From Aquabacterium sp. (GTDB taxonomy: Bacteria > Pseudomonadota > Gammaproteobacteria > Burkholderiales > Burkholderiaceae_C): DNA of 5,748 nt. The translations under genes and the position numbers were made by a program. Under the pieces are notes generated by a model that saw only the letters and a program-made list of their open reading frames with translations, did not search any database and was not told where the DNA came from. Below are positions 1 to 5,374 of this stretch, in pieces; within the stretch, counting starts at the first letter, position 1; every line of letters begins with the position of its first letter. Where the stretch lies: NCBI GenBank assembly GCA_017989885.1, contig JAGNPA010000139.1:1-5748 (forward strand), given 5' to 3'.

Positions 1-902
1 GCCTTTTGCACATGCATGCGGTTCTCGGCCTCGTCCCACACGACCGACTGCGGGCCATCGATCACATCGGCCTCGACCTCTTCACCGCGGTGGGCGGGCA
101 GGCAGTGCATGAACAGCGCATTGGGCTTGGCCACCGCCATCATCTCGGTGTCCACGCACCAGTCGGCAAAGGCCTTCATGCGCGCTTCGTTCTCGGCCTC
201 GTAGCCCATCGAGGTCCACACATCGGTGGTCACCAGATCGGCGCCACGACAGGCGTCCATCGGGTCCTTGAACACCTTGTAGCAGTCGGTGGACTGGATG
301 CCCGCGACGTCCGGGTCGATCTCGTAGCCGCTGGGCGTGCTCACATGCACCGTGAAGCCCAGAATCTCGGCGGCCTGCAGCCAGGTGTTGGCCATGTTGT
401 TGCCGTCGCCCACCCAGGCGACCACCTTGCCCTCGATCGAACCCCGGTGCTCGATGTAGGTGAAGATGTCGGCCAGGATCTGGCAGGGGTGGTACTCGTT
501 GGTCAGGCCGTTGATGACCGGCACGCGCGAGTTCGCCGCAAACTTCACCAGCTTGGCCTGCTCGTAGGTGCGGATCATCACGATGTCGACCATGCGCGAG
601 ATCACCCGGGCGCTGTCCTCGATCGGCTCGCTGCGGCCCAACTGGCTGCCGTCGGTGGTCAGGTGCACCACCGAGCCGCCCATCTGGTACATGCCCGCCT
701 CAAAACTCACGCGGGTGCGCGTCGAGGCCTTCTCGAAGATCATCGCCAGCGTGCGGTCGGCCAGCGGGTTGTACTTCTCGTAGTTCTTGAAGCGCTTTTT
801 GATGATGGCCGCGCGCTCGAACAGGTAGGCGTACTCTTGCGAGCGCAGGTCCTTGAACTGCAGGTAATGCTTGATCAGACTCAATCCGGGCTTCATGGTC
901 AT
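1..902 (-). CDS. argF: Ornithine carbamoyltransferase, 3' end beyond window
   Basis: Cytosolic enzyme that joins carbamoyl phosphate and ornithine to give citrulline, the sixth step of arginine synthesis. The reverse strand reads without a stop for 300 codons to the window edge. The family motifs are present: carbamoyl-phosphate loop STRTR (residues 60-64), HPCQ (138-141), GDGNN (165-169), DVWTSMG (227-233) and the ornithine-side HCLPA (266-270). The last visible residues, RMHVQK, lie close to the usual C-terminus, so I infer that only about ten residues are missing. The chosen ATG (900-902) overlaps the argD stop in an ATGA arrangement, with a weak GAAAG six bases upstream. An ATG two codons later (894-896) is equally possible. 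From memory, relatives often begin directly at MKHYLQF, whereas here that Met is an Ile, giving a short N-terminal extension. Identification is certain; the exact start is not. Confidence 0.97.
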   Translation of the reverse strand, partial: MTMKPGLSLIKHYLQFKDLRSQEYAYLFERAAIIKKRFKNYEKYNPLADRTLAMIFEKASTRTRVSFEAGMYQMGGSVVHLTTDGSQLGRSEPIEDSARVISRMVDIVMIRTYEQAKLVKFAANSRVPVINGLTNEYHPCQILADIFTYIEHRGSIEGKVVAWVGDGNNMANTWLQAAEILGFTVHVSTPSGYEIDPDVAGIQSTDCYKVFKDPMDACRGADLVTTDVWTSMGYEAENEARMKAFADWCVDTEMMAVAKPNALFMHCLPAHRGEEVEADVIDGPQSVVWDEAENRMHVQK

Positions 903-2098
903 GCCACGCTTTCAGACAGGAATTGACGCACGATGGGCGCCAGGATGGCAACCAGATCGTCGGCTTGTTCGGTGGTGAAGATCAGCGGCGGCAGCAAGCG
1001 CACCACCGTGTCGGCGGTCACGCTCAGCAGCAGGCCGGCTTCCATGGCGCGGGTCAGGATCACGCCGCAAGGGCGATCCAGTTCCACGCCGATCATCAAG
1101 CCCTCGCCGCGGATTTCCTTCACCCCCTTGACGTCGCCCAACTCGTGCTTCAAGGCCGCCATCAGGTGCTTGCCCACATGGTCAGCCTGAGACAGCAGCT
1201 GTTCTTCTTCCATCACCTGGATGGTGGTGACGCCCGCGCGCATGGCCAGCGGGTTGCCGCCAAAGGTCGTGCCATGGTTGCCAGCTTGCAGCACGTTGGC
1301 CGCCTTGGGGCCGCACACCACCGCGCCGATCGGCACGCCCGAGCCCAGACCCTTGGCCAGCGGCATCACGTCCGGTTGGATGCCAGCCCACTGATAGGCA
1401 AACCACTTGCCGGTGCGGCCCATGCCGCACTGCACCTCGTCGAGCATCAGCAAGATGCCTTTGTCGTCACACACACGGCGGGCCGCCTGCAGGTAGTCGA
1501 TGCGCGCTGGCGTGATGCCGCCTTCACCCTGGATGGTTTCCATGAAGATGGCCGTCACATTCGGGTGCGTGGCGACGGTCTCTTCCAGCGCCGCGATGTC
1601 GTTGAACGGCACGCGCACGAAGCCCTCCACCAGCGGCTCGAAGCCGGCATGGATCTTGGGGTTGCCCGTGGCCGACAGGGTCGCGATCGAGCGGCCGTGG
1701 AAGGCGCGCTCACACACGATCACCTCGGCACGGTGAATGCCTTTGTCATGGCCGAACTTGCGGGCGATCTTCAGCGCGGCCTCGTTGGCTTCCAGCCCCG
1801 AGTTGCAGAAGAACGCATTGGTCAGGCCCGAGCGCTCCACCAGCAGGCGGGCCAGCTCTTCCTGCAGCGGCACCTGGTAGTAGTTGCAGCTGTGGATCAT
1901 CTTGGTGACCTGATCCTGCAGCGCGGCGACCAACTTCGGGTGGTTGTGGCCCAGCGTGTTGACCGCGATGCCTGACAGCCCGTCCAGATAGCGTCGGCCC
2001 TCGGTGTCCCAGACGTAGGCGCCTTCGCCATGCGACAGGGCAATGGGCAGGCGGCCGTAAGTGGGCATCACATGGGGCATCGACACGGGGGCGTTCAT
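899..2098 (-). CDS. argD: Acetylornithine aminotransferase
   Basis: PLP-dependent class III aminotransferase, 399 residues, the usual length for ArgD. It converts N-acetylglutamate semialdehyde to N-acetylornithine with glutamate as amino donor; many family members also serve the succinyldiaminopimelate step of lysine synthesis. Visible landmarks are NSGLEANEAALK (99-110, cofactor phosphate region), MLDEVQCGMGRTG (218-230) with the PLP-ring Asp220, PLAKGLGSG with the Schiff-base Lys249, and GTTFGGNPLA (276-285). The ATG start gives an N-terminus (MPTYGRLPIA, 11-20) typical of the family; no strong Shine-Dalgarno is visible. The TGA stop overlaps the argF start, so the two genes are cotranscribed and probably translationally coupled. 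The related catabolic enzyme AstC or a GABA-type transaminase is less likely, because the partner gene is argF. A terminator-like hairpin lies just upstream. Confidence 0.96.
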   Translation of the reverse strand: MNAPVSMPHVMPTYGRLPIALSHGEGAYVWDTEGRRYLDGLSGIAVNTLGHNHPKLVAALQDQVTKMIHSCNYYQVPLQEELARLLVERSGLTNAFFCNSGLEANEAALKIARKFGHDKGIHRAEVIVCERAFHGRSIATLSATGNPKIHAGFEPLVEGFVRVPFNDIAALEETVATHPNVTAIFMETIQGEGGITPARIDYLQAARRVCDDKGILLMLDEVQCGMGRTGKWFAYQWAGIQPDVMPLAKGLGSGVPIGAVVCGPKAANVLQAGNHGTTFGGNPLAMRAGVTTIQVMEEEQLLSQADHVGKHLMAALKHELGDVKGVKEIRGEGLMIGVELDRPCGVILTRAMEAGLLLSVTADTVVRLLPPLIFTTEQADDLVAILAPIVRQFLSESVA

Positions 2099-2118
2099 GG
2101 CTTGGGTCTCACATCAGG

Positions 2119-2149
2119 AAAGAAAAATGGCGCAGCAGGCACTGCGCCA
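2119..2149 (-). terminator. Terminator-like hairpin in argD leader
   Basis: On the minus strand a perfect 8-bp stem, TGGCGCAG / CTGCGCCA, with a six-base loop is followed at once by TTTTTCTTT, the form of an intrinsic terminator. It ends about 20 bases before the argD start codon. No minus-strand gene lies upstream that it could terminate, so it is either an attenuator, a 5'-end stabilising hairpin of the argD mRNA, or an operator. The structure is directly visible; its role is unknown. Confidence 0.55.
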
Positions 2150-2155
2150 AGGGAC

Positions 2156-2161
2156 ATTCTA
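2156..2161 (-). promoter_or_regulatory. Candidate -10 element for argD-argF
   Basis: Minus-strand TAGAAT matches five of six bases of the sigma-70 -10 consensus. The position 17 bp upstream (TGTCCA) is a poor -35, and no TGn extension is present. If used, transcription would start near 2149, the first base of the hairpin described at 2119-2149. Suggestive only. Confidence 0.3.
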
Positions 2162-2284
2162 TGTAAAAGGCGCCGCTTTGGACATGTGGGTCCGCGCGTG
2201 AGCCCCACTCGCCGGGTGAGGATTCGGGGTCTCGGGCTTGCGGCCCGGGCCCGCGTCTAGGACAATGGGAACCTGTCATGTACG

Positions 2285-2298
2285 GAAACGCTCGTTTC
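2285..2298. promoter_or_regulatory. Dyad GAAAC-N4-GTTTC, possible operator
   Basis: A perfect 14-bp dyad, GAAACG CT CGTTTC, lies in the divergent intergenic region. It fits the published PsrA (TetR family) consensus of G/C-AAAC, two to four bases, GTTT-G/C. It lies just after the weak rightward promoter candidate, where a repressor could act. Whether this organism has a PsrA-like regulator cannot be seen here. Confidence 0.3.
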
Positions 2299-2313
2299 GG
2301 ACGTCTCCTGTGT

Positions 2314-2354
2314 CAAGGCGCAGTGCCCGGCTACCCGCCCAGTCCTGCGCCTTG
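2314..2354. repeat. 10-bp inverted repeat around a 21-nt loop
   Basis: CAAGGCGCAG (2314-2323) and CTGCGCCTTG (2345-2354) are perfect inverted copies. The left copy continues into TGCC and so shares GGCGCAGTGCC with the argD-side hairpin, where it lies in inverse orientation at 2138-2148. It could be a paired protein-binding site or an RNA hairpin in the DUF3579 leader. Confidence 0.55.
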
Positions 2355-2359
2355 TGGTC

Positions 2360-2396
2360 GTGGCTGCCGGACACAATCTGGTGGCCGCTCTTTTTT
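2360..2396 (+). terminator. Terminator-like hairpin in DUF3579 leader
   Basis: GTGGCTGCC (2360-2368) can pair with GGTGGCCGC (2380-2388) over nine pairs, three of them G-U wobbles, around an 11-nt loop. After two bases comes TTTTTT (2391-2396). This resembles an intrinsic terminator about 40 bases before the GTG start of the DUF3579 gene and may be an attenuator. The wobbles make the stem weaker than a typical one. Confidence 0.35.
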
Positions 2397-2424
2397 CTGT
2401 CAATTCACCCATTGAGCAGCCGTC

Positions 2425-2429
2425 GGAAG
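2425..2429 (+). promoter_or_regulatory. Shine-Dalgarno deciding the GTG start
   Basis: GGAAG lies seven bases before the GTG at 2437. The frame is closed by a TGA at 2413-2415 and no other start codon occurs before the conserved core, so this site supports the GTG as the true start. Confidence 0.6.
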
Positions 2430-2436
2430 CGCTACC

Positions 2437-2808
2437 GTGTCGACGTTCCCACCTTCTTCCCCATCCTCCCCGCCGCGCGAATTCTTCATCCAGGGCATCA
2501 CCCAGAACGGACGCGCCTTTCGCCCCAGTGACTGGGCCGAGCGCTTGGCCGGCGTGATGTCCAGCTTCCGCCCTGGCGGCGCCGCACAGGGTCAGGGGGC
2601 CCACATCGGCTACTCCCCCTACTGCGTGCCCACCACCTTGGGCAACATCAAATGCGTGGTGGTCAACGAAGCCTTGCGATCGCTCGAGCCCATGGCCTGG
2701 GACTTCGTGATGAACTTCGCCAAGGACAATGGCCTGCAGGTGGTCGAAGCCTGCCTGTTGGACCCGGCTGGCACGGTGTCCAGTCCACCCGACAAAAAGC
2801 CCGCCTAG
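2437..2808 (+). CDS. DUF3579 family protein, function unknown
   Basis: A 123-residue soluble protein with no signal peptide or membrane segment. I recognise it as a DUF3579 member, a small family found mainly in betaproteobacteria. Its conserved core runs from about residue 16 to 109: FFIQGITQNGRAFRPSDWAE, then AHIGYSPYCVPT (55-66), IKCVVVNEAL (71-80), EPMAWDFVMNFAKDN (84-98) and LQVVEACLL (100-108). The core is preceded by a Ser/Pro-rich tail (2-13) and followed by a short Pro/Lys tail, both probably disordered. The GTG start is the only possibility between the upstream TGA and the core. The alternating hydrophobic stretches suggest a small alpha/beta fold, but nothing visible shows catalysis or binding. 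It is divergent from argD-argF and convergent with the chemoreceptor gene. I recall the family next to arginine genes and rpsT in relatives, but coexpression with either is not shown here. Confidence 0.9.
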   Translation: MSTFPPSSPSSPPREFFIQGITQNGRAFRPSDWAERLAGVMSSFRPGGAAQGQGAHIGYSPYCVPTTLGNIKCVVVNEALRSLEPMAWDFVMNFAKDNGLQVVEACLLDPAGTVSSPPDKKPA

Positions 2809-2821
2809 AGCGGGCTTTTTT
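2794..2821. terminator. Bidirectional terminator between DUF3579 and mcp
   Basis: AAAAA-GCCCGC, loop CTAGA, GCGGGC-TTTTTT forms a perfect 6-bp GC stem that A-T pairs extend by five. With A's on one side and T's on the other it works for both converging genes. The stem includes the final Lys-Lys-Pro-Ala codons and the TAG stop (2806-2808) lies in the loop, so the terminator overlaps the coding end. The mcp stop is about 14 bases away. Confidence 0.9.
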
Positions 2822-2835
2822 GCATCCAGACGCGC

Positions 2836-4626
2836 TCAGAACGACGTCCAGTCGTCGTCCTCGCCTGCTGGGCTGGTCGGCTGTTTCGTTGCGGGGGCTG
2901 GTTTGGGTGTGAACGCGGCCGGGGCGGTGCGTGTCTGCTGCTGCGGGCGTGGGGTGCTGGTCGCGGCGGGTGTGCGTGCCATGCGGGGCGCCGGTTTGAG
3001 CGCAGGCGCTGCGGGACGTGACGCGGCGGGTGCGGCACGTGAAACTGCGGGGGCTGCGGCGGACGCCTGGTGACCGTTCACCTTGAAAGCGGCGACGGTC
3101 TGCACCAGGTCCTGGGCCTGGCTGCGCAGGCTGCTGGCGGCGGCGGACATCTCCTCGACCATGGCCGCGTTCTGTTGTGTGGTCTGGTCCAGTTGCATGA
3201 CCGCCTCACCCACCTGCGACACCCCGGCACTCTGCTCGGTCGAGGCCGCACTGATCTCGGCCACGATGTCCGACACGCGGCGGATGCTGTTGACAATCTC
3301 GTTCATGGTGGCGCCGGCCTGGTCCACCTGGCCCGTGCCCTGTTCCACACGCGAGACGCTGTCCGTGATCAGTTGCTTGATCTCCTTGGCGGCTTCGGCA
3401 CTGCGCTGCGCCAGGTTGCGCACCTCGCTGGCCACCACGGCAAAACCGCGACCCTGTTCACCCGCGCGCGCTGCTTCCACCGCCGCGTTCAAGGCCAGGA
3501 TGTTGGTCTGGAAGGCGATGCCGTCGATGACATTGATGATCTCGGCAATCTGACGTGAGCTCTCGCTGATGCCTCGCATCGTCTCGACCACCTGGCCGAC
3601 CACTTCGCCGCCTTGCACGGCCACGCTGGCGGCGTTGCTGGCCAACTGGTTGGCCTGGCGGGCGTTGTCGGCGTTCTGTTGCACGGTGGAGCTCAACTGC
3701 TCCATCGAGGCCGCCGTTTCCTCCAGCGCGCTGGCCTGGCTTTCGGTGCGCGAGCTCAGGTCCTGGTTGCCCTGCGCGATCTCGGCAGACGCGGTGGAGA
3801 CCGACTCGGCGCCGCCGCGAACCCGCTGCACCACATCGCTCAGCGACGCCTGCATCTTTGTCAACTCACGCAGCAGCTCGGAGATCTCGTCCCGCCCCAG
3901 CACCTGGATGCGATGGGTCAGGTCGCCCGAGGCCACTGCATGTGCCGCAGCCATGGCCTCCTTCAGCGAGTTGCGGATACCTTGCTGCAGCGCCCAGCCC
4001 AGCACGGCGGCGGCGGCCAAGCCCAGCACGATCGAGCCGATGGACAGCACCAGCTGCCCATCGTAGAAGTTCCGAGCAGCCTGGTATTCCTCTGCAGCGA
4101 TCTCGGTCTGGAGGACTTTCAAGGCGTTGATGGCTTTCTGGAAAGCCGGGGCCTGCGGGCTGATCTGGCTTTCATACAGGCCGCTTCCTGTGGCCAGGTC
4201 GCGGGCTGCCAAGGCTTTGGCCGTGGGCAATTGGGCCTTTATCGTATAAGCCAGCCCGATCTTCTCCATCTCGGTGGCCAACTGGGCTTCTTGCGGCGTC
4301 ATCTTGGTGACCTTGTAGGCCTTCCAGATCGCCAGGAGCTCCACCTGGTTTTTCTGAAGTTCGCTGTAACGATTGTCCAACTGGCTCTGCTCGCCTTCCC
4401 GGGCGAGTACGAGCATCATGTCCATCACCAGGATGCGGTTGCGGTTGGCCAGGTAGTTGATGTCACCCAACTGCTTGAGGGGCACGGCACGGTCTTCGTA
4501 AATGGACCGCATGCGCTCGTTGGTCTGGCTCATCCCGTACAGTCCCAGCAGGCCGATGAAAATGAGCAAGGTGGCCAGCACACTCAGCATCAGCAGGATG
4601 CGGGTGGAGATTTTGAGTTGGTTCAT
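2836..4626 (-). CDS. Methyl-accepting chemotaxis protein (Tsr/Tar type)
   Basis: Inner-membrane chemoreceptor of 596 residues that signals through CheW and CheA to the flagellar motor. TM1 spans about 9-31, the periplasmic sensor 32-191 is helical (four-helix-bundle/TarH type, ligand unknown), TM2 covers about 192-213 and HAMP about 214-266. The cytoplasmic hairpin (267-515) is very close to E. coli Tsr: the methylation-helix segment [20 protein letters not shown] (291-310), the tip [20 protein letters not shown] (367-386) then [15 protein letters not shown] (392-406), and a second methylation helix near 484-500. With no visible indel relative to Tsr it should be the 36-heptad class. A roughly 75-residue Ala/Pro-rich linker leads to the C-terminal DWTSF, matching the xWxxF CheR/CheB tether (NWETF in Tsr). 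No clear Shine-Dalgarno precedes the ATG and no sigma-28 promoter is visible. It stands alone, away from any che cluster. Confidence 0.95.
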   Translation of the reverse strand: MNQLKISTRILLMLSVLATLLIFIGLLGLYGMSQTNERMRSIYEDRAVPLKQLGDINYLANRNRILVMDMMLVLAREGEQSQLDNRYSELQKNQVELLAIWKAYKVTKMTPQEAQLATEMEKIGLAYTIKAQLPTAKALAARDLATGSGLYESQISPQAPAFQKAINALKVLQTEIAAEEYQAARNFYDGQLVLSIGSIVLGLAAAAVLGWALQQGIRNSLKEAMAAAHAVASGDLTHRIQVLGRDEISELLRELTKMQASLSDVVQRVRGGAESVSTASAEIAQGNQDLSSRTESQASALEETAASMEQLSSTVQQNADNARQANQLASNAASVAVQGGEVVGQVVETMRGISESSRQIAEIINVIDGIAFQTNILALNAAVEAARAGEQGRGFAVVASEVRNLAQRSAEAAKEIKQLITDSVSRVEQGTGQVDQAGATMNEIVNSIRRVSDIVAEISAASTEQSAGVSQVGEAVMQLDQTTQQNAAMVEEMSAAASSLRSQAQDLVQTVAAFKVNGHQASAAAPAVSRAAPAASRPAAPALKPAPRMARTPAATSTPRPQQQTRTAPAAFTPKPAPATKQPTSPAGEDDDWTSF

Positions 4627-4724
4627 GGGCGTCCGGGCAGGTGGAGGCGAACAACAGGGCGGGGCTGATCGAGATCATCGGTGCCGCGAACAACTGCGCA
4701 GCGATGACGGTGACGGATCGCCAC

Positions 4725-4733
4725 ATTACAGCA
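4725..4733 (-). promoter_or_regulatory. Candidate extended -10 promoter for mcp
   Basis: The minus strand carries TGC-TGTAAT, an extended -10 with five of six bases matching TATAAT. No recognisable -35 lies 16-18 bp upstream. A start near 4718 would give a leader of about 90 nt. The palindrome TGACGTCA (4754-4761) lies immediately upstream of the -35 position, where an activator could bind. Tentative. Confidence 0.3.
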
Positions 4734-4804
4734 GTGTCCGGGATTCTGAATTGTGACGTCAATCCGTCATGTGCAATTTGCCGCGCCAACTGAGAACTGT
4801 TCGG

Positions 4805-4840
4805 CACAAAACAAAACGCCCGATGCGAGCATCGGGCGTT
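4805..4840 (-). terminator. Intrinsic terminator of rpsT
   Basis: On the minus strand an 11-bp perfect stem, AACGCCCGATG paired with CATCGGGCGTT, closes a four-base loop (4826-4829). It is followed by the T-rich tract TTTTGTTTTG. It lies about 60 bases after the rpsT stop and separates rpsT from the leftward chemoreceptor gene, so mcp should need its own promoter. Confidence 0.92.
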
Positions 4841-4867
4841 GCAGGCTGACCGGGGCCAGCGAGGTCT

Positions 4868-4886
4868 GTCAGGTCAAGGACCTGAC
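4868..4886 (-). repeat. Hairpin in the rpsT 3' UTR
   Basis: GTCAGGTC (4868-4875) and GACCTGAC (4879-4886) are perfect inverted copies separated by three bases. In the mRNA this is a tight 8-bp stem-loop between the stop codon and the terminator. It has no T-run, so it is not itself a terminator; a stability or processing element is possible. It is flanked by the direct repeat TGACCGG (4847-4853 and 4894-4900). Confidence 0.6.
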
Positions 4887-4901
4887 GTCCGGGTGACCGG
4901 A

Positions 4902-5195
4902 TCAGGCCGACAGGGCCTTGACCTTGGCAGACAGACGGCTCTTGTAACGAGCGGCCTTGTTCTTGTGGAAGATGCGCTTGTCGGCGATCGAGTCGATCAC
5001 GCTTTGAGCGGTCTTGAAAGCTTCGGAAGCCTTGGCCTTGTCGCCGGTGGCCACAGCCTTCAGCACGCTCTTGACGGCGGTGCGGAACTTGGAACGCAGC
5101 GAGGTGTTCGCAGCGTTCAGCTTGACGTCTTGACGGACGCGCTTGCGACCGGAGGCGATACGGACGGTCTTTTTGACCTTGGATGCAGATGCCAT
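4902..5195 (-). CDS. rpsT: 30S ribosomal protein S20
   Basis: A 97-residue, very basic protein that binds 16S rRNA (5' domain and helix 44) and stabilises the small subunit. The sequence fits S20 throughout: a Lys/Arg-rich N-terminal helix (SGRKRVRQD, 15-23), [15 protein letters not shown] (28-42), [10 protein letters not shown] (51-60) and the hallmark [14 protein letters not shown] (75-88), all helical as in the family. The ATG at 5193-5195 gives the standard MASASKVKK start. The frame also runs 11 codons further upstream to an ATG at 5228, but that extension has no family resemblance and lies in the leader. A weak CAGGG lies about ten bases before the start. The gene is transcribed alone from the promoter at 5302-5330 and ends at the terminator near 4805-4840. 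E. coli S20 represses its own translation; the roughly 100-nt leader leaves room for similar control, but that is inference. Confidence 0.97.
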   Translation of the reverse strand: MASASKVKKTVRIASGRKRVRQDVKLNAANTSLRSKFRTAVKSVLKAVATGDKAKASEAFKTAQSVIDSIADKRIFHKNKAARYKSRLSAKVKALSA

Positions 5196-5301
5196 GATGT
5201 GCAGGCCCTGTAGATGCCTGGCCGACACAGCGCTTGGAAAAAAAGCACCGCCTCAGGCCAATTCGCACCCCACGAGGGCAAAGTTGGTTGGAAAGCCGAA
5301 C

Positions 5302-5330
5302 ATCATAACAGACGCAGGCGCATTCGTCCA
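5302..5330 (-). promoter_or_regulatory. rpsT: Sigma-70 promoter for rpsT, extended -10
   Basis: The minus strand reads TGGACG (5325-5330; four of six to TTGACA), a 17-bp spacer, then TATGAT (5302-5307; five of six), preceded by TGT, which makes an extended -10. Transcription should start near 5295, giving a leader of about 100 nt before the S20 start. The leader includes a run of seven T (5238-5244 on this strand) and a possible CAGGC/GCCTG stem close to the start codon. Confidence 0.7.
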
Positions 5331-5362
5331 GCGTCAAGGCCGGGGCGGGGTGAGCGCCTTCC

Positions 5363-5368
5363 TATAAT
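5363..5368 (+). promoter_or_regulatory. murJ: Consensus -10 of murJ, predicts leaderless mRNA
   Basis: TATAAT matches the -10 consensus perfectly and ends six bases before the murJ ATG. With the usual distance, transcription starts at 5375, the A of the start codon. No Shine-Dalgarno lies between. The -35 position (5340-5345, CCGGGG) is not recognisable, and there is no TGn extension, so promoter strength may depend on other contacts. Confidence 0.6.
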
Positions 5369-5374
5369 GCCGCG

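Larger units (their letters stand above)
2099..2436. other. Divergent intergenic region argD / DUF3579
   Basis: This 338-bp stretch carries no convincing gene. Short open frames cross it, but none resembles a protein family. It must hold the promoters of the leftward argD-argF operon and the rightward DUF3579 gene. It is rich in dyads: TGGCGCAG/CTGCGCCA (2128-2149), the palindrome GGCCCGGGCC (2242-2251), GAAACG-CT-CGTTTC (2285-2298), CAAGGCGCAG/CTGCGCCTTG (2314-2354) and a wobble-containing stem followed by six T (2360-2396). A weak rightward promoter candidate, TTGCGG (2238-2243), 17 bp, GACAAT (2261-2266), would give a leader of about 165 nt for the DUF3579 gene. That promoter is a guess. 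Confidence 0.6.

Noticed and set aside
923..1975. Long plus-strand open frame of 350 codons opposite argD
   Set aside because: It lies antisense to argD, has His/Gln/Arg-rich composition typical of reverse-complement GC-rich coding, and matches no family. The same applies to the plus-strand frames at 6-926 and 3613-4668.
2238..2266. TTGCGG-N17-GACAAT as a promoter for the DUF3579 gene
   Set aside because: Only three and four of six bases match; mentioned in the intergenic entry but too weak for a separate feature.
2308..2345. Perfect TTGACA on the minus strand as an argD -35
   Set aside because: No acceptable -10 lies 16-18 bp downstream. A second minus-strand TTGACA near 2399-2404 has only a three-of-six -10 (CAGATT).
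2396..2412. Possible ArgR box (minus strand GGTGAATTGACAG)
   Set aside because: Only one half-site resembles TGAAT, with no paired ATTCA, and it is far from argD; too weak to report.
2238..2531. Plus-strand open frame of 97 codons across the intergenic region
   Set aside because: No ribosome site, no recognisable protein, and it overlaps the well-supported DUF3579 gene in another frame.
4627..4800. Flagellar sigma-28 promoter before mcp
   Set aside because: No TAAA plus GCCGATAA pair at suitable spacing was found on the minus strand.
5196..5228. Longer S20 with 11 extra N-terminal residues
   Set aside because: The extension does not resemble S20, whereas the ATG at 5195 gives the standard family start.
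5238..5260. Attenuator at the seven-T run in the rpsT leader
   Set aside because: The bases before the T run (GCCTGAGGCGGTGC) do not form a stable stem ending at the run.
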